DNA of 64,000 bases from Aphelocoma coerulescens. Lineage: Eukaryota; Chordata; Aves; Passeriformes; Corvidae. The notes below the pieces were generated by a model that did not search any database, was not told the DNA's origin, and saw only the letters and a list, made by a program, of their open reading frames with translations. Positions 40,001 through 53,195 of this stretch are shown piece after piece. A program made the position numbers and the translations under genes. Position 1 is the stretch's first letter. Each line of letters begins with the position of its first letter. The stretch is taken from NCBI RefSeq assembly GCF_041296385.1, contig NC_091015.1, positions 91,558,004-91,622,003 on the forward strand. The letters run 5' to 3'.

Positions 40001-41542
40001 AGTTTCCAGTTTTGTAATCAGATTTGACTTTTTTTCTTTTAAATTATTATTTCTTATTTTAACATGTATTTTCTAGATTCTGTGAAACAGTAAATAAATA
40101 CAAGCACCTCTACTTAAAACCTATTTACCATCTGACACACTGTTACAATGGAGTTGCTATATGAATATTCATACTTCACTATGCTTATTTATCCTATTTG
40201 AATGAAGGCAGTAGTGCTGAAGCTCAAGTATAACTGAGCAATCCAGAGTGACTCCCGATCTGCTCGATCATGCCATCAAACAAACTGCCTTCTGTGGGCT
40301 GGGCAGAAGGTCTGAGGAGCTGAGACTTGGCTTGAGGAATAAGAGGACATCAGACCACAGAAACAAAGAACACTGTTCAGACTGCAGCAGATGTTGTCCA
40401 ATCTACATTCATCCATTTCTGGAAAAGTTTTAGCCCTTGCTTTCCTTGCCAGAATACAGCTGCCGCTGACTAATGAATGCTGCTCAGAATAGCCACATTT
40501 TGCTGTAAATGAGCCACAGACGCTCTGCTTCCCCCATGACTACTGATGGAGAATGTAATTGAAATACAAGCTCTCTTTAAATAGTCCTATGATAGCTTAA
40601 AGTATTGTTTAATTTGATAAACAGGTGGGGAGGCTTATGGAGAATTCTATGTTGTGTATCTGCTTTTGTATGAGTAGTGCACAACACTAATATTCTTCCT
40701 GATCATGTCTGAACAATGATTTCTATGAGTTAAAGGAGATGTCCAATTTTTCAGTGTGAAAAGTTATCATGGAATATGAAAAATGCCTCTTTTTTTTTTC
40801 TGTGTAGTGGGACTGCAGCACCAACACAACCCAAGATGAAATTATTCTGAAATCATATGATCTTGTTAACACTTAGGTAATTTCTCCATGAATTATTTAC
40901 AACTTGCTGTTACTTAGACATGTTCCCTACTGCCTACATGATTCAGGTTATTTCACCTTCCTTTTGCACTATCATGCGCTTCCCACGGTTTTGCCACAGT
41001 CCTATTTCTTACCTCATTCAAACATTTATTATGTTTCATTTTAGACAGAATTCATTTCAGGGCATATGACTCAACTGAAGGTTTTAATTATATTTCAGCA
41101 GGTAAAGTTTGAGAGTTTTGAGTCAGATGCATCACTTGGTAATTTTTACATCACCCAGTATAATATCACATACTGGTTTATATTAATACAGGGTTGTCTT
41201 TATTGTAGGAATGTATGGCTTATCTCCTCCTCACAGCTATTTAAATCCTGAGTTAACAAGCATTTAAATAAAGTTATCTGCTTTGTGATAGCTTGCTATA
41301 TAGTTGAAGGGAGTTCCATCGGCTGGTTGTTCATCACAGTGAAATAGCACTGATATTTACTGATTATTGAACCTTCCCCAATCTGGATATAAATTATTTC
41401 CTTACCAACTGGAACTACAATATATTTAGTTACTAGTACATTTGTATTCTGAAACGGAGGTGATTTGGTTTCATATTTCTGAAACTATGTATTACTGTAA
41501 AATGCAAGTACTAGCCAGCCATGAATTGTTCATTTCTTAATG

Positions 41543-41583
41543 TTTTTAAATCATCATGAAAGTTTTTTAAATCATCATGAAAT
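41543..41583. repeat. 21-bp tandem duplication
   Basis: Two copies of TTTTTAAATCATCATGAAAG (second copy ending in T), with a period of 21 bases and one mismatch. This is a recent local duplication with no evident function. Confidence 0.9.
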
Positions 41584-43954
41584 TATTTCATATTCCTTTT
41601 TAGCTTCTAATGCTCAAAATGTATGATCTTCTTTAAAGTATTAAACTCCTTATTAAATGCTTTATATTAGTTCTGAAATTTTTATTTTAAACCTATTTTT
41701 CTTCTGTACACTACATTTGCAAGTTATGGTGGAGTCAAATGAATTAAGTAGAGTGAAAATAAGGAAAAGTCATTCTTTCAGAATGAGCAGCCACACTCAT
41801 ACCTGATATTTATTGACAGTATTATCTTCTATATATAAAATTCTACAGATTTTTGTTCCCAACAATGCTTGCCAATTTAAATTAATTTTTCATTATATTC
41901 TGAAGAAAATAGCTGTGCAAAATAATCTCCTGAGACCTTTGAGGTTTACATAAATGGAAGCTAAGGTGGTATCTCAGATCAAATGAAACAACATATTGAT
42001 TCTCCACATGAATTCTGATCATTGTTGTGCACTCACATGATGATGCTGTAGCTAAACACTGATTAATGGATAGGGATCCTCAGACTTATATCTGGCTGAA
42101 ATGGATATTATTATGGACAAAATATCATGTGTAAGAAAAAACGTGAAGCAGCACCAGCTGCTTAAACACAGAGGGGATTGATGCAGTTTTTTGTTGAGAT
42201 TGTGCTACAAAGGCCATCTGAATCTGAAAAAATGTACAGAGGGAGCAGAAGGAAACCATGCACATAGAAAAACTCTTCTTTATTCTTTGTTTTTGTTTGG
42301 AAAACAAGAAAGAGATTAGCCATTAGCAGGCGATCATTAACTTTTTGCAGATAGGGATTCTACCCAAAAAGTAGCATTCATTTAAAAAAAAAAAAAAAGG
42401 ACCTTTCTATTTGTCTCAGGAAAATTGTTTCGGTTTTCTCCATTTTCAAGAACTTTGAGGCACTGCTGGTCCCATAAGAATGGGAACTCCCCTTTCTTTA
42501 TACCTCTAACACCCAGACATATGTAAGCATGCACAAATGCTCACACATCTGTTCATGCTGGTCCATTTACGAATAATTCCAGACAGATTTCAGGTAAGTC
42601 AGGAGTACTCATATTCTAAGCACTCTTGGGAATGATAGTACAAACGAGACCCTCTGACGAATCCTGGAATCAGCAATTACAAGAAAATGGGAGGAAGGAC
42701 TGGAGAGGCTCTTTGCTTAGTCTGAAGGATAAGACAACAAGCAGAGTTATCCTGTGCCATTTGTTGGGAAAGGTCTGGGGGGAAGAACATGGGCATGAAG
42801 TCTTTCCCGAGAGTCATGGAATATGAGATCCACAGAGATGAGAAGGAAATAAATAATGAATTGGACAGCAAAGTCCACTTGTGAGCCCTATACTGAAGCA
42901 TGATGGTAAAAGTGTCAAGGATGATAGAAGTTGGGTCCCTTTGGTGTATTGTCACATGCATTTACTGTCACCAAAGAGCCCATCCAGACAACACAATAAG
43001 GTCTTTCTCTACCTCTTTTTATTAGGGAGGATTATCCAGGTGGGTGATGGACAAAGTGCATATGAAGTTTCATTGTTTTGTGGAGAAATGATCTTGTTAC
43101 CATGAGAATTCCTTGTGGTTTCATAAAAGTGCTAGCCCACATCAGTTATTCCACAAGAAAAACACAGTTTGATCAACCCCAGCCTATGTATGGAAAAAAG
43201 ATGGGAGCTCTGACAGCAGAATATTATCTGATGGTTTAGCACATTACCCTGTTAAATACCCCTGAATTTTAAGTTCCGCCTTCGTCCACCCTGCCCCCCA
43301 GAACCTGCATTTTTTGCACTGCAATCAAAATAGCGCATGAAAAGAAGAAAAATCTGAGTTTGAACAATATTTTTGTCTGTATTATGAGAACATATGGTTC
43401 CACACTTTTTTCAACCATCATTTTACTGTAAAATTTTTGTCCTAGCAGATGGAGAAGATATGCAGATCTAGAATTTAAAGGAAATGTAATGTAATGCAGT
43501 TTCTACTGTAGAATGACAATAATCCAATTTCTTCACAGTCATTAAAAAATGAAAGATTTTCAAGGATCATAATATGAACATTGAAATGAAATTCATTTCA
43601 ACATGAAAATGAAATTTGACCTAGCAGAATATATTGCAACAAAAGACATTTGAGTACATCATATTAAAAAAAAAGAGACAGTCTGCTATACAGAGGAAGG
43701 ATAGATCAAATACATATGGAGGTATCTGGATGTTTAGGTGGCGATTTCTTTGAACAATTGTTACTCACTCTTCTCTAGGTGTCCAGTAATCAGTCACGAC
43801 ACCACATCTGGTCTGGAAGTCACTTTTTAAACTATGCTAATAAAAGCGGATAATGCTGCAGGCTCCTAAAGCTAATTTTCATTCATAAGTAATGGAATAA
43901 TTATCACACTTTAGCTTAGTTTTTTGTCATAAACAGACATTTCAAAAACCACAC

Positions 43955-43962
43955 TGACGTCA
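43955..43962. promoter_or_regulatory. Perfect CRE palindrome TGACGTCA
   Basis: The canonical CREB/ATF site TGACGTCA lies at the edge of an old CR1 remnant. CpG-containing sites are uncommon in this CpG-poor DNA. No promoter is nearby, so activity is doubtful. Confidence 0.3.
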
Positions 43963-43974
43963 CTGATAGGTTTA

Positions 43975-44160
43975 TGCAGTTAGGAAAGGGCCTTGGGAGA
44001 TCATTTATTCCCAACTCCCTTCTTAAAGCACAGTCAATGTTCAATACAAACCAGGCTGCTTTTGGGCTTTGTCCAACCAGCTCTTGAAAAGCTCCTTAAA
44101 GCTATCTGAGATATCTGTGATGTAGTGAAAGTCCTGTGTGAACTCCTTGGCCATTTCCTT
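43975..44160 (-). mobile_element. Old CR1 LINE 3' fragment
   Basis: Plus-strand text 'aaagggccttgggagatcat' followed by 'cccaactcccttcttaaagc' and 'gtccaaccagctcttgaaaa' matches the reverse complement of a CR1 3' region (consensus sense 'ctggaaggga...aggtcatctagtccaa', then 'ctgctcaaagcagggtcaac', then 'cttgtccagtcaggttttga'). It is clearly more diverged than the other CR1 copies. The right border is uncertain. Confidence 0.65.
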
Positions 44161-47100
44161 CTGGATTGATTCAGAAAAAGATTACCTCAGAGATACTTCA
44201 GCAGGAAAGTCCCTCAGGAATTTTCTAAAGGATATAATTTTAATAGAACTACAATGACATTTTTCCTGTCTAGGAAATGAGAATAGGTTAACTGGTTCTA
44301 CTGTCTGTATTTGTTTTTGAAGGAGTGTTAAGCTCATTGGTGTGGTGGGAGAAACATTCTGTTAGACACTTAGTTTTGGTTGGTTTTTTTTTTTTTTTGA
44401 TCTCTAGAGTCTTTAGTGCAGCTCCTTTTTGAAATTACAGGAATACTCATACCTTCTGTTATAGAAAAATGTGATTCCTGCACCAACATCAACTCATAGT
44501 CCACTGGGGAGTATTTTGTTATGTTGTTGATACAATCATAAGCTCAAGTTTTAGTGAAGTAATTCTTCCTTAAGGAAATGAACAACTATAAGACTGTCTG
44601 CTTGATCTTTATTCATAAATAGCAGACAGATGTTTGTTTTGATCCTACTTGGTTTTGATGCTCTTAAGAAGTTCTGTGCTACATTGTGAAAACATAGGAA
44701 ATAATTTGATTATATGAAAAGGAATTCATAATACATTTATTCTACAGATAGAATTACTGTCTTATATTACATTGTCTTCTATTATTTCTTCCTAAAACAC
44801 ATTTTTTCCTTGCTTGCATATGTTAGAATTAAGACCTATGAAAAATTAAAATTGGTAAGAAAATTTTCTTTGTGGCATGTATGGCATCACCTATGAAAGC
44901 ATGGCAAAGAACAATAATTTAAGTGATTTTTTGTCTCAGTGGGGCTTGAGAATACGTCTTCATGTAGAATAAAAGTTTGAATTAGGCTAAGGACATTATA
45001 ATATCACTAAATAGTTTCTCATAGCATGATATGTACTAATTTTGATTATAATTTTTTTCATTTTTTTAATCATCTTTCAAAATAGAAGATTAATACTAGT
45101 TTTAGCAAATGAAACAAAATAATTACTTTTATTAAATAAAACTGATACAAAGTAAGGGTTGAATTTTTACAAGGATTTCACTGGTTTATATGAAAATTCT
45201 TGAGATGTGTTTAATTGTAAGACTATTTCCTCACACATCAAAATAATATAGTTTTAATTTCTTTCTCATGTATGAATCTTAAATTTATTTCACCCACATT
45301 AAACTCACTGAGAGCTGGAAACTGTAGCCTAATGTTTGCACTTACAAGAAAGCAGCAAGTCATATGTGGAAGACAAGCAAGAGTCTGCTCGTTTTCAGCC
45401 TATACTGAAACCCATACTTCCTGGTTTTGGGGGGATGTTGTTGTCTGGCTTTTTATTGTTGGTGGTGGGTTTTTTGAAACCTGGGAAATTTTGATTTTAG
45501 CTTGAACTCCAGGACAGCATTATGAAATACAGCTGCAGTTTCAGAGGGTCTAAGTATAGAGACAGAACCACCAATTTAGGTACTTATTTTTAATTTTCTG
45601 GATCTAATTTGTGAAAAAGAAGGTTACACTGGTGAAAAGAGAATTCCTGTGATAAGAGAGTTCTTGTGATCAAGATCTGCAGTTCCTGTGCTTTAGCTAC
45701 TGACATGGACATTCAACAAAATGCGTCAAGAGAACCTGACCTGATACTTCATGCTTGAAACAGAGAAATGGTAATTACATTTTCAGCTCAACTGGAGCTT
45801 TAGAACTGGATATTCTATTCAAGAGTTTCTCAATCTTTTCTACTCCTACATCTTGGTACATGTAGTCACACTTTCCATGACCCTACAGCCAACGCTTTGC
45901 AGTAACTCATCCTCAGATTCAGAAGTTCTCCAAGATATTTTCTGTGTGTTTTCCAGAGACACAAAAGTAGCACCTATGACCCCAACAAAAACACTGTTCT
46001 CTGATTTGGTCATGGGACCAAGCAACTGAGAAGTTGTTGCAAAAAACTGGCAGACTAGATGAGTTAGAGGAAATGCTGAAATACTTCAAGACTTTATCTC
46101 TTAAAAAAGCAGAGGGAGAAGTGTGAAGATCAAACAGATGGAGGTTGTCAAAAGCCTTTATTAATGTTTGATTTTATGTATCACACTATATGAGACACTT
46201 ACACGCTCAATCTTTTTACTGCTCCAGATATACATTAGATAGGATCTGTGTTGTCTGGAATGGCTGATAAAAATAAAACACCTTTTGTAATTGCAAGAGA
46301 AGAAGTAGTAAGAGTTATTACACAGGAAAAAAGATTTATAATGCTGCCACAGGGCACATTACAAACAACCCGGAAAACAAATGAACATTAAAGGCCAGAG
46401 GATGACGACTTTATTGTTCTTCAAGATCTGCCCTCACCATATGGTCTACAATCTCTGATTGTTTTTACCTTTCCCAATGTTTTATTGTCCCTTCATGTTA
46501 CACACATAAAATGTTAGGAAAATTAACCACTGGCACATTCTGATAAGATGGTTTTCAAACATAAAATGAAAACCCTTTCAGCATTTTTTGCCTTTGAAAG
46601 AAATGCTAGCTTCATTTTGGTGTCTAGGTTGAAAACCTTTATTTATTTTCTAGGAGCTGCCAAATGGTGTCCAAAATGATACCTGAGTGTATCTTGCAAC
46701 ACAAAAATGTCTGTTCTAATGTAATCAGAGCCAAGTCTTGCCACTACATCAAAAATTAGGCAGACAAGAGGGGAAAAGGCCAACAGCAAGGGTGACAGCA
46801 GCTCTTGTGTTGGCTGCATACTCCTCACCATCTGACAATGTCCAGAGCATGTGTTGCCAATATTTCCATCCCAGCCCTTCCGGTGCCCACTCATAGCTCA
46901 TTTACCTTCTTCCAGTAACAGCCAGAGCACTCATGTGACATGTTTGGTCTGGGTATCGCGGAGGTGGGGATTGTTGAAGTTCTGGGCATTCCCCAGTTTT
47001 CCTGGGGTGCTCAGTGTCCCCTTTTTGAGCCCTTCTCATGGCTTCCTTCATCACCAGTAGGACAGAAGAGGTCAACTGATGGCCATTTCCAGCCGTCCTT

Positions 47101-49329
47101 GGCTCACCCTTTTCCTCTGCCTTGTGATAATGATAACTTGTGACAGTAGCAGGCAATGTAGGTGCTACAAGCAGCATCCTGGAGCACCGCCTCTGCTCTG
47201 CCTCGCAGAAGCAGAGCAGTGACTAGCTAGAGACTGGCTTCCCCTGCATATTCTTTGTGTGTAAGTAAGAAAGACTAGAAGTTAAGCCTGGCTCATTTTC
47301 CTCTCAGTCAGTGCCTGTGGGAGTATTACACTCTATGAAGCTAAGGTCTGTGAATTTGAAATACATATTCAACCTTCAGTATTATAATGGTTCTTTATGT
47401 TCTTCTCAGCATGGGAAAATCTTCAAGAAGTGGGAGCTGGAGTGTGATAGAGAGCTGTTTTGTGCAATGGAATGTTCTCCTGAAATGGTAAGAAATTTCC
47501 CTGCCTAAGAGAAACTACACCTCTTGAAACAAGCACATCAGAGGTGAATCCAATAGAAAAAGAAAGTTATAAAAGGTCTTGAGTCTAAAGATACAGTAAA
47601 AGAAATTGTTGGCTACAAGCAGGTGCTATAGCGCTATGGAAGTTTCTCTGTGGATCTCAAGACATGGAGGTTTGAGTTCTGTCTTCTGATGACATCACAA
47701 AAGAAGAATGGGAGGTCAAATGCACCCTAAAAGCCCTTGTTCTCAAAAAAAAGTGGCAATATTTCACAGCCTGAGGCGTGTAATGCAGACACTCCTTTGT
47801 TCATCACTGACTGCATGTATGACAGCACAAATGTAATATCTTTTATTTCTTTTCATATTATTTGTTAGACCATTTCTTTTTGTAGAGGGAGAGGTCATAT
47901 TTTCCCCAGAATTAATAGAAAATATTATTAATATTATATAATGTGCTGTGTATTATATATATAATTAATATTATTAAGAAGGACAAGATACTGTGCCTTG
48001 TCAGATGTCATTTATTATGTAAACAGTGATGTTATTTAATGCTTTCAGTATAAGGGTATCCACCCTTGTCCAGAAATACTGAATCAATGTTAGTTATAAT
48101 AATTCTTACAGGCTGTTATGACAGCTTTTAACAAAGGAACAGCAGATCTGCTGTAGATGCATCAGCTGCCAGACTGAGTCAACTGTGAGGCTGCAATGAG
48201 CTGATGATTCCCGCTTATGTGCATGTGTGTGTAAGTAATCAAAACAAGAACAGTCAGAAACACTTATAAATAGAAATGGTAGCATTGTTCATAGCTGTAA
48301 ATTCCTGCTCATGTAGTGACTCAGTTGGTAATTTGTTAGGTGTTTGTAGGTCTTGTCAAATGCCAGCTAGTATAATTGACTGGTATTAGCACTGTTTGCA
48401 AAACAGACTTGTAGGGTTATAAAACAGGCTTTATAAAAACAGGTGAGAAACAAAAAAGGCATTAATAGTCTGCTAGACAAGGTTATTATATTAATCTTAA
48501 AATATTTAACTGTTAAACTACAACAGCTCCAATGCCCCTGCATGCTATGTAAATTAAATGCACATCTGATTCAGAAAAAGCTAACTTGCTCTGTATTAGC
48601 TATATATCTCCCTTTGTTAAATTTGTATCCATCACATTCACTTCTGTGTAGGCATCACCTCTTCTGAAGAATGTCATGTTACACATGATGTTAAAGCCAT
48701 AGTCATATTTTCACACAATCTTGTAGTGCAGTGAAGAGGAAGGATAAGAAGTGATCGATGTAACTAATGACTTCTTCTCTTACTACAAGCAAAAGAAGAA
48801 TCCAGGAAGTGAAGACAAAATCAGGTTGCTAAAGATTAACATAAAATAACATAGGTGAGCATATGGAAACAAAAGATCTAAGTATAAACCCCATGAAACT
48901 GACAAGACATATTCCCATAACATATGCACAGCTTGCTAGCAGAAGAGTAGGAAAAAATCCCTGCTCATTACCCAGCAGTGATGAAAACCCATGCATTTTG
49001 TGCCCCTTTTGAAATTTGCCTTTCCAAAATTCCCCATCGATTTTCACTGGCTTTCACAGTTGATTACTTCACACCAATGAGATAAGATCTCAGCCTAGAT
49101 AAAGGTGAATACTTTAGGTAAGATAACTGTTTGGAAATCAGCTGATAAATTTAATTCTAAACTATTTATAAAAATGGCTGAAATAAGCACATTCATTAGC
49201 AGTTATTTTTGAAAATTTACAGGGACGAGAGGTGGCCTAAGTGCAGGCTAACCCTAAGAACTGCAAAAAGAAGTGAGCTGGGCAATTTCACGAGGATTTT
49301 GCAGATTTTTCAGCTTCACTGTGGACCCT
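44161..49329. other. Gene-poor AT-rich DNA
   Basis: No gene was found. Open frames are up to 91 codons (46902-47177 minus), overlapped by frames on the other strand, with no recognisable product. The stretch 46,640-47,240 is less AT-rich than its neighbours, but I could not assign it to an exon or repeat. An AT-rich near-palindrome is listed separately. Confidence 0.6.
47919..47977. repeat. AT-rich imperfect inverted repeat
   Basis: An arm of ATATTATTAATATTATATAA type (47921-47942) and a second arm (47951-47975) are roughly reverse-complementary around the 8-base spacer GTGCTGTG. The repeat could form a cruciform or hairpin. It may also be a decayed (TA/TAA)n microsatellite. Confidence 0.6.
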
Positions 49330-50210
49330 GAGTAACCTTGATACAAGGTACTAAACCATTTCCAAGTAGAGAAGAGACTGAAAGATTACAGGATTAATAG
49401 CAGCTAATGTGGATTTGCAAAAAATTTAAAGGTGTCAAACCAATGCAATTTTATCCTACAGTGGGGTGATGCAACTTGTGGATAGAATGAAAACACAGGA
49501 ACATAGAAATACATTTCATATCACAAGAATAATAAAAACTTTTAATGGTGTCCTACATGATGCTCTATAAGCAGGTTAGGGAGACATGATGTAGACAAAA
49601 TTTATTACAGGACAATCTGGATAAAATCTGCTACAGTGTGGGTGTAAATCTTGTTGGAAACCTGTAGTCAGAAGGGTATCTATCAATAAATTCCCACCCA
49701 CAGTAGAAGAGGTCTACTCGAAATCTGTTTTTTCTTAAATCTTGTCATTAATGAATTTGATACTAAAGTAACAACAAGCTTATTAAATGCACAGATGATG
49801 GGAAATCAGGCGAGACTGCAAGAATGTTGAGACATAAAATTAGAATTCAAAATTACTTTGATAAATTGCAGAAATGATACCACAATTCAAAAAAAAAAAA
49901 AAAAATTGAATGGTGAGAAATGCAGTGTGCTGTTGTGCAAGTAAAAGGTGCAAAGCAACCTGTTAGAGTCAGTCCTATGGGAAGAAATAAATGATGTAAG
50001 CATGAAACAGTTACTCTCAGAGGATCATTTTTGAAAGCACAGTTTTAAGCCATCCATGTGTCCACACTGTGCACCTGTAACCTAGTACTGCTCTCCATAT
50101 ACCAAGAAAAAAGGAGAAAATTTAATATTAACTATGTTCATCGAATATTTTAGGTAAGATAGGACCTAATTTGGAGCATTTAATGGTTACAGATACACTT
50201 CAGAAAAGGA
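49330..50210 (+). mobile_element. Ancient CR1-type LINE remnant, RT domain
   Basis: This is a diverged plus-strand LINE carrying the reverse-transcriptase core. Blocks in order are: 'acaaggtactaaaccatttc' (49342; pre-core linker); 'gtggatttgcaaaaaattta' near 49409 (H-G-F-x-K-N motif); and 'ttttaatggtgtcctacatg' near 49540 (remnant of D-x-V-P-H). The block 'cattaatgaatttgatacta' near 49746 stands for F-I-N-D-L-D. The stretch 'taaatgcacagatgatggga' near 49784 fits the catalytic A-D-D box, with the two aspartate codons (gatgat) still present. 'agaattcaaaattactttga' near 49842 then matches the CR1 text R-I-Q-N-D-L-D. An A17 run at about 49889-49905 breaks the element. The frame is ruined by indels, so it is inactive. 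Confidence 0.75.
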
Positions 50211-52936
50211 TGGGATCCACTCTATAGGTAAACAATACCAGAAAACAATAGTTACCTATACAACAATTCTTTACTCTTGTCTCCAGAAGCAACCATTCCT
50301 TCCCTGAGTTTTTCAAAATGTATCTGCAGTAGACCTGGCAGATATTTGACCTCTAGATTAGCTGGCTGTATTAGCATGTGAGGATGGAATTTAGAGGGAA
50401 ATTACCTCAATCTGTGAATTCTTAGGAATCTGCAATGAATAAAATCATCACCCATTTCAAGGAAGATGTTCTTTGCTGTGCTATACTATGCAATATGCAA
50501 TGTCAATTCTTTTCACAGGAGTTTTAAAGGTTTGTAGGCTGCAACAGCCTATGCCATATCATTCAGAAACCATTTTTATTCCTCCACGTATTTTCCTATA
50601 TCTAGGATTTTAGGATGCTTTCCTGACATAATTCTTGGAAAGGCCAAAATGGCTTTAAATCCCACCTCCCCACTCTTTTACTGCCTAGAGCTCTAGGTTA
50701 AAGAAGTCCATCAAATTCATGGCTTATTCAAAAATCTGAACACCATAAGGTGAGTACAGGTCTGGCTTGTGTCACTTGGAGACACAACAACAAAGGCAAT
50801 CTGCCCCTGGGAAGGGGTTGAGGTACATGGAATACCTTGACAGACTGTCTGCAACAGGTCAAAATTTTTTAATCAGTCAAAATTGAGACAAATTTGTCCA
50901 GTTCCTTTGGGGTTTTTCCTTCACATAATGGTTTGTATTCTTCAAGTATTCTCTTTCTGTAGGAGAAAATAATTATTGAAAACTGAGCTTTTTCAATAAT
51001 TTCAATTCACAGTTAAAGAACATCATGTGAAATGAAGTTGCATGAGCAAGTTCTCACATAAGGCACTACAGCAGGGAAATTACCTAGAAAGAGCTCAAGA
51101 AGATACTGTGGGAAAAGTAGAGTGCTACAGTTAAAATATTTTGACTTACCAGTTTTTGCTGAATATTGGGAATTCTGTGCAGAATATGCAGACTGTCTCG
51201 GCTGCTGTTGCAAAAAAACTGTCAAAGCACCACTAAAATATCTGAAGATTATTGGGTATTTTAAAAGCCCACAGGACTGAAGTTGTTTTTGAGTCTTGAA
51301 GTTAAATTATTATATAATCCAAGTGGCTAGTTATTTGTTGTTACCGGGGGTGTTTTTTTTTTAATATCAGTGCATTTCTTCTACCAGTAAAATACTTTGT
51401 AAAAATCAAAGTAATTTTATGTAGCTGTTGCTCTCTTCAGAGTCTGAAAAAGGTGCATTTTATTGCTTGAAAGACCACCAGGTGATGTTACCTTCAGAAT
51501 CCTCTTAATAAATGATTCGAACAAAAAGAACTGGCTTAATTTTTTTCATCTAGATCAGTTCTCCTAAGAAGATGAGCTCTAGTTGCTCAAACATTGTGTT
51601 AATAATGATAAGTACTGTAAGAATAGGTGGAAGGTAAAAGCTGTGTGAAATATAAAGGGTATATGACATTTGTAATGTAAGGACATTTCTTGAGCATATT
51701 GTTGAAAAAAAAACAAAGAGAAGACACAGAAAAAGTAATAAACCCCACCTAGATACACAGACCCTCAGGAAAAAGAGATAACAGAGACAATATCTATGAT
51801 GAGATCTCCCAGCTCACAGATTGAGGAACACAACTGAACAAATGACTCAAGGCCTTGGAGAGGTTCCATGGGCTTTTTGTAACTGGTAAGAAGAGGTGCG
51901 GAGGGGGAAAAAAGAGTGTCACAGGTCTCTCTTAGAAAAAAGCAATTCTCAGAATCTTGAAGGGGCTTTAAGGCAATGGATGAAACTTACCATAGGATGT
52001 TAGGGGATTAAAAGCAAAGGTTGGCACAGTTGGCTAAGGTAGACAGTAACGTTGAAGTGAAATCAGGTGATCATGGATCTATAGAGACAAGAAATCAAGA
52101 GCAAAGGAGGCACCTTTGACATAATATGTGAAAAAGCCTTCCCCCTTGCTCTGGAAGCCTGATGATCACCCACTGCCTGAAAGAGTAGTCAGGACTATTG
52201 CTATAATGGTCAGGAGTACCTAGTTTGGGTCATTCTTCATAAAAAAATATATTAATCTGCAGCGTCTGGTGGGCTACTTCACCTCTTCCAGTAACACCAT
52301 ATTTATTTGCCAATTACTCATAAGAGGGAAAACTGACACTACTTGACAAACCATAGTCAGGGCAGTCTGCCTTTCACAGCAGTTCGTGTTGTGGTGGCTC
52401 TTTGTACTTGCCCATTCTGGAGTACACTGCCTATATTTGGGGAGTTTTCCATCTTGCTTATATGTTGTTTCTCATCCAAAAACCTCAATCTAGTATAACA
52501 AGTTTGATACTCCCATTCAGTAAGTGAAACAGTAGAAACCAACCAGTTTTATGGAAGCTACAGGTATATCCTGTCTCAGTGAAGATCTGTAACAGACTAT
52601 CCTGACCCTCAGTCACCTGGTCTAATGACCACCTCATATATATATATTAAACACACTAATTATCTGCTATCCCTATCACTGTGACAGACTTGATATTGTT
52701 ATTAGGCCTGTAAAAATTCCAGATCACTTTTCTTATAATAGACTAATGTAATATTATATCTGAAGAACAAATGCTGAACAACTGCTGATGAAACATCCTT
52801 TACGGATCAAAGGATTTTTCTTCACTGTAGTACCTGACTTCTACATGTGAAACCTAAGTGAAGGATAAAATTTACACACTGTTGAAATTAATGCTTGCCA
52901 TGATAAATACACAATGCATTCTATAAAGAGGCATGG
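50211..52936. other. Gene-poor AT-rich DNA
   Basis: No gene was found. Open frames are at most 70 codons. Part of 51,690-52,140 has a more purine-rich texture that might be an old repeat, but I cannot name one. Confidence 0.55.
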
Positions 52937-53195
52937 AGTACTGAGTACAAACTGAAAGGGGAAATTTAGGCCAGGTATTAGGAAGAAATTATTTTCTGTG
53001 AGGGTGAGGTACTGGAACATGTTGGCCTCAGAAGCTGTGGATGTGCCATTCTTGGAAGTGTTCAAGGCCAGACTGGATAAGGCCTTGAGCAACCTGGTCT
53101 ACTGGGAGGTGTCCCTGCCCATGGCAGGGGGGTTGGGACTGGAAAATCTTCAAGATACCTTCCAACCCTTAACATTTGTTGATTCTATGATTCTT
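52937..53195 (+). mobile_element. CR1 LINE 3' fragment
   Basis: About 260 bp of the CR1 3' end on the plus strand. It runs from the RT C-terminal block ('aaactgaaaggggaaattta', 'ggaagtgttcaaggccagac') through 'ccatggcaggggggttggga' to the tail 'gttgattctatgattctt'. It is similar in sequence to the copy at 5696-6465 (same 'accttgagcaacct(g/a)gtct' text), so the two may belong to one subfamily. The open frames 52998-53219 (plus) and 52841-53092 (minus) lie on it. Confidence 0.94.

Larger units (their letters stand above)
30289..43974. other. Gene-poor AT-rich DNA
   Basis: No gene was found. A CA microsatellite and a short duplication are listed separately. Between about 36,060 and 38,240 the plus strand is markedly pyrimidine-rich: hand counts of single 60-base lines gave 39, 38 and 44 pyrimidines. 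I cannot explain this; an old antisense LINE is one possibility. Open frames reach 136 codons (37820-38230), but this frame is T/C-rich low-complexity text with no recognisable domain. Confidence 0.6.
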
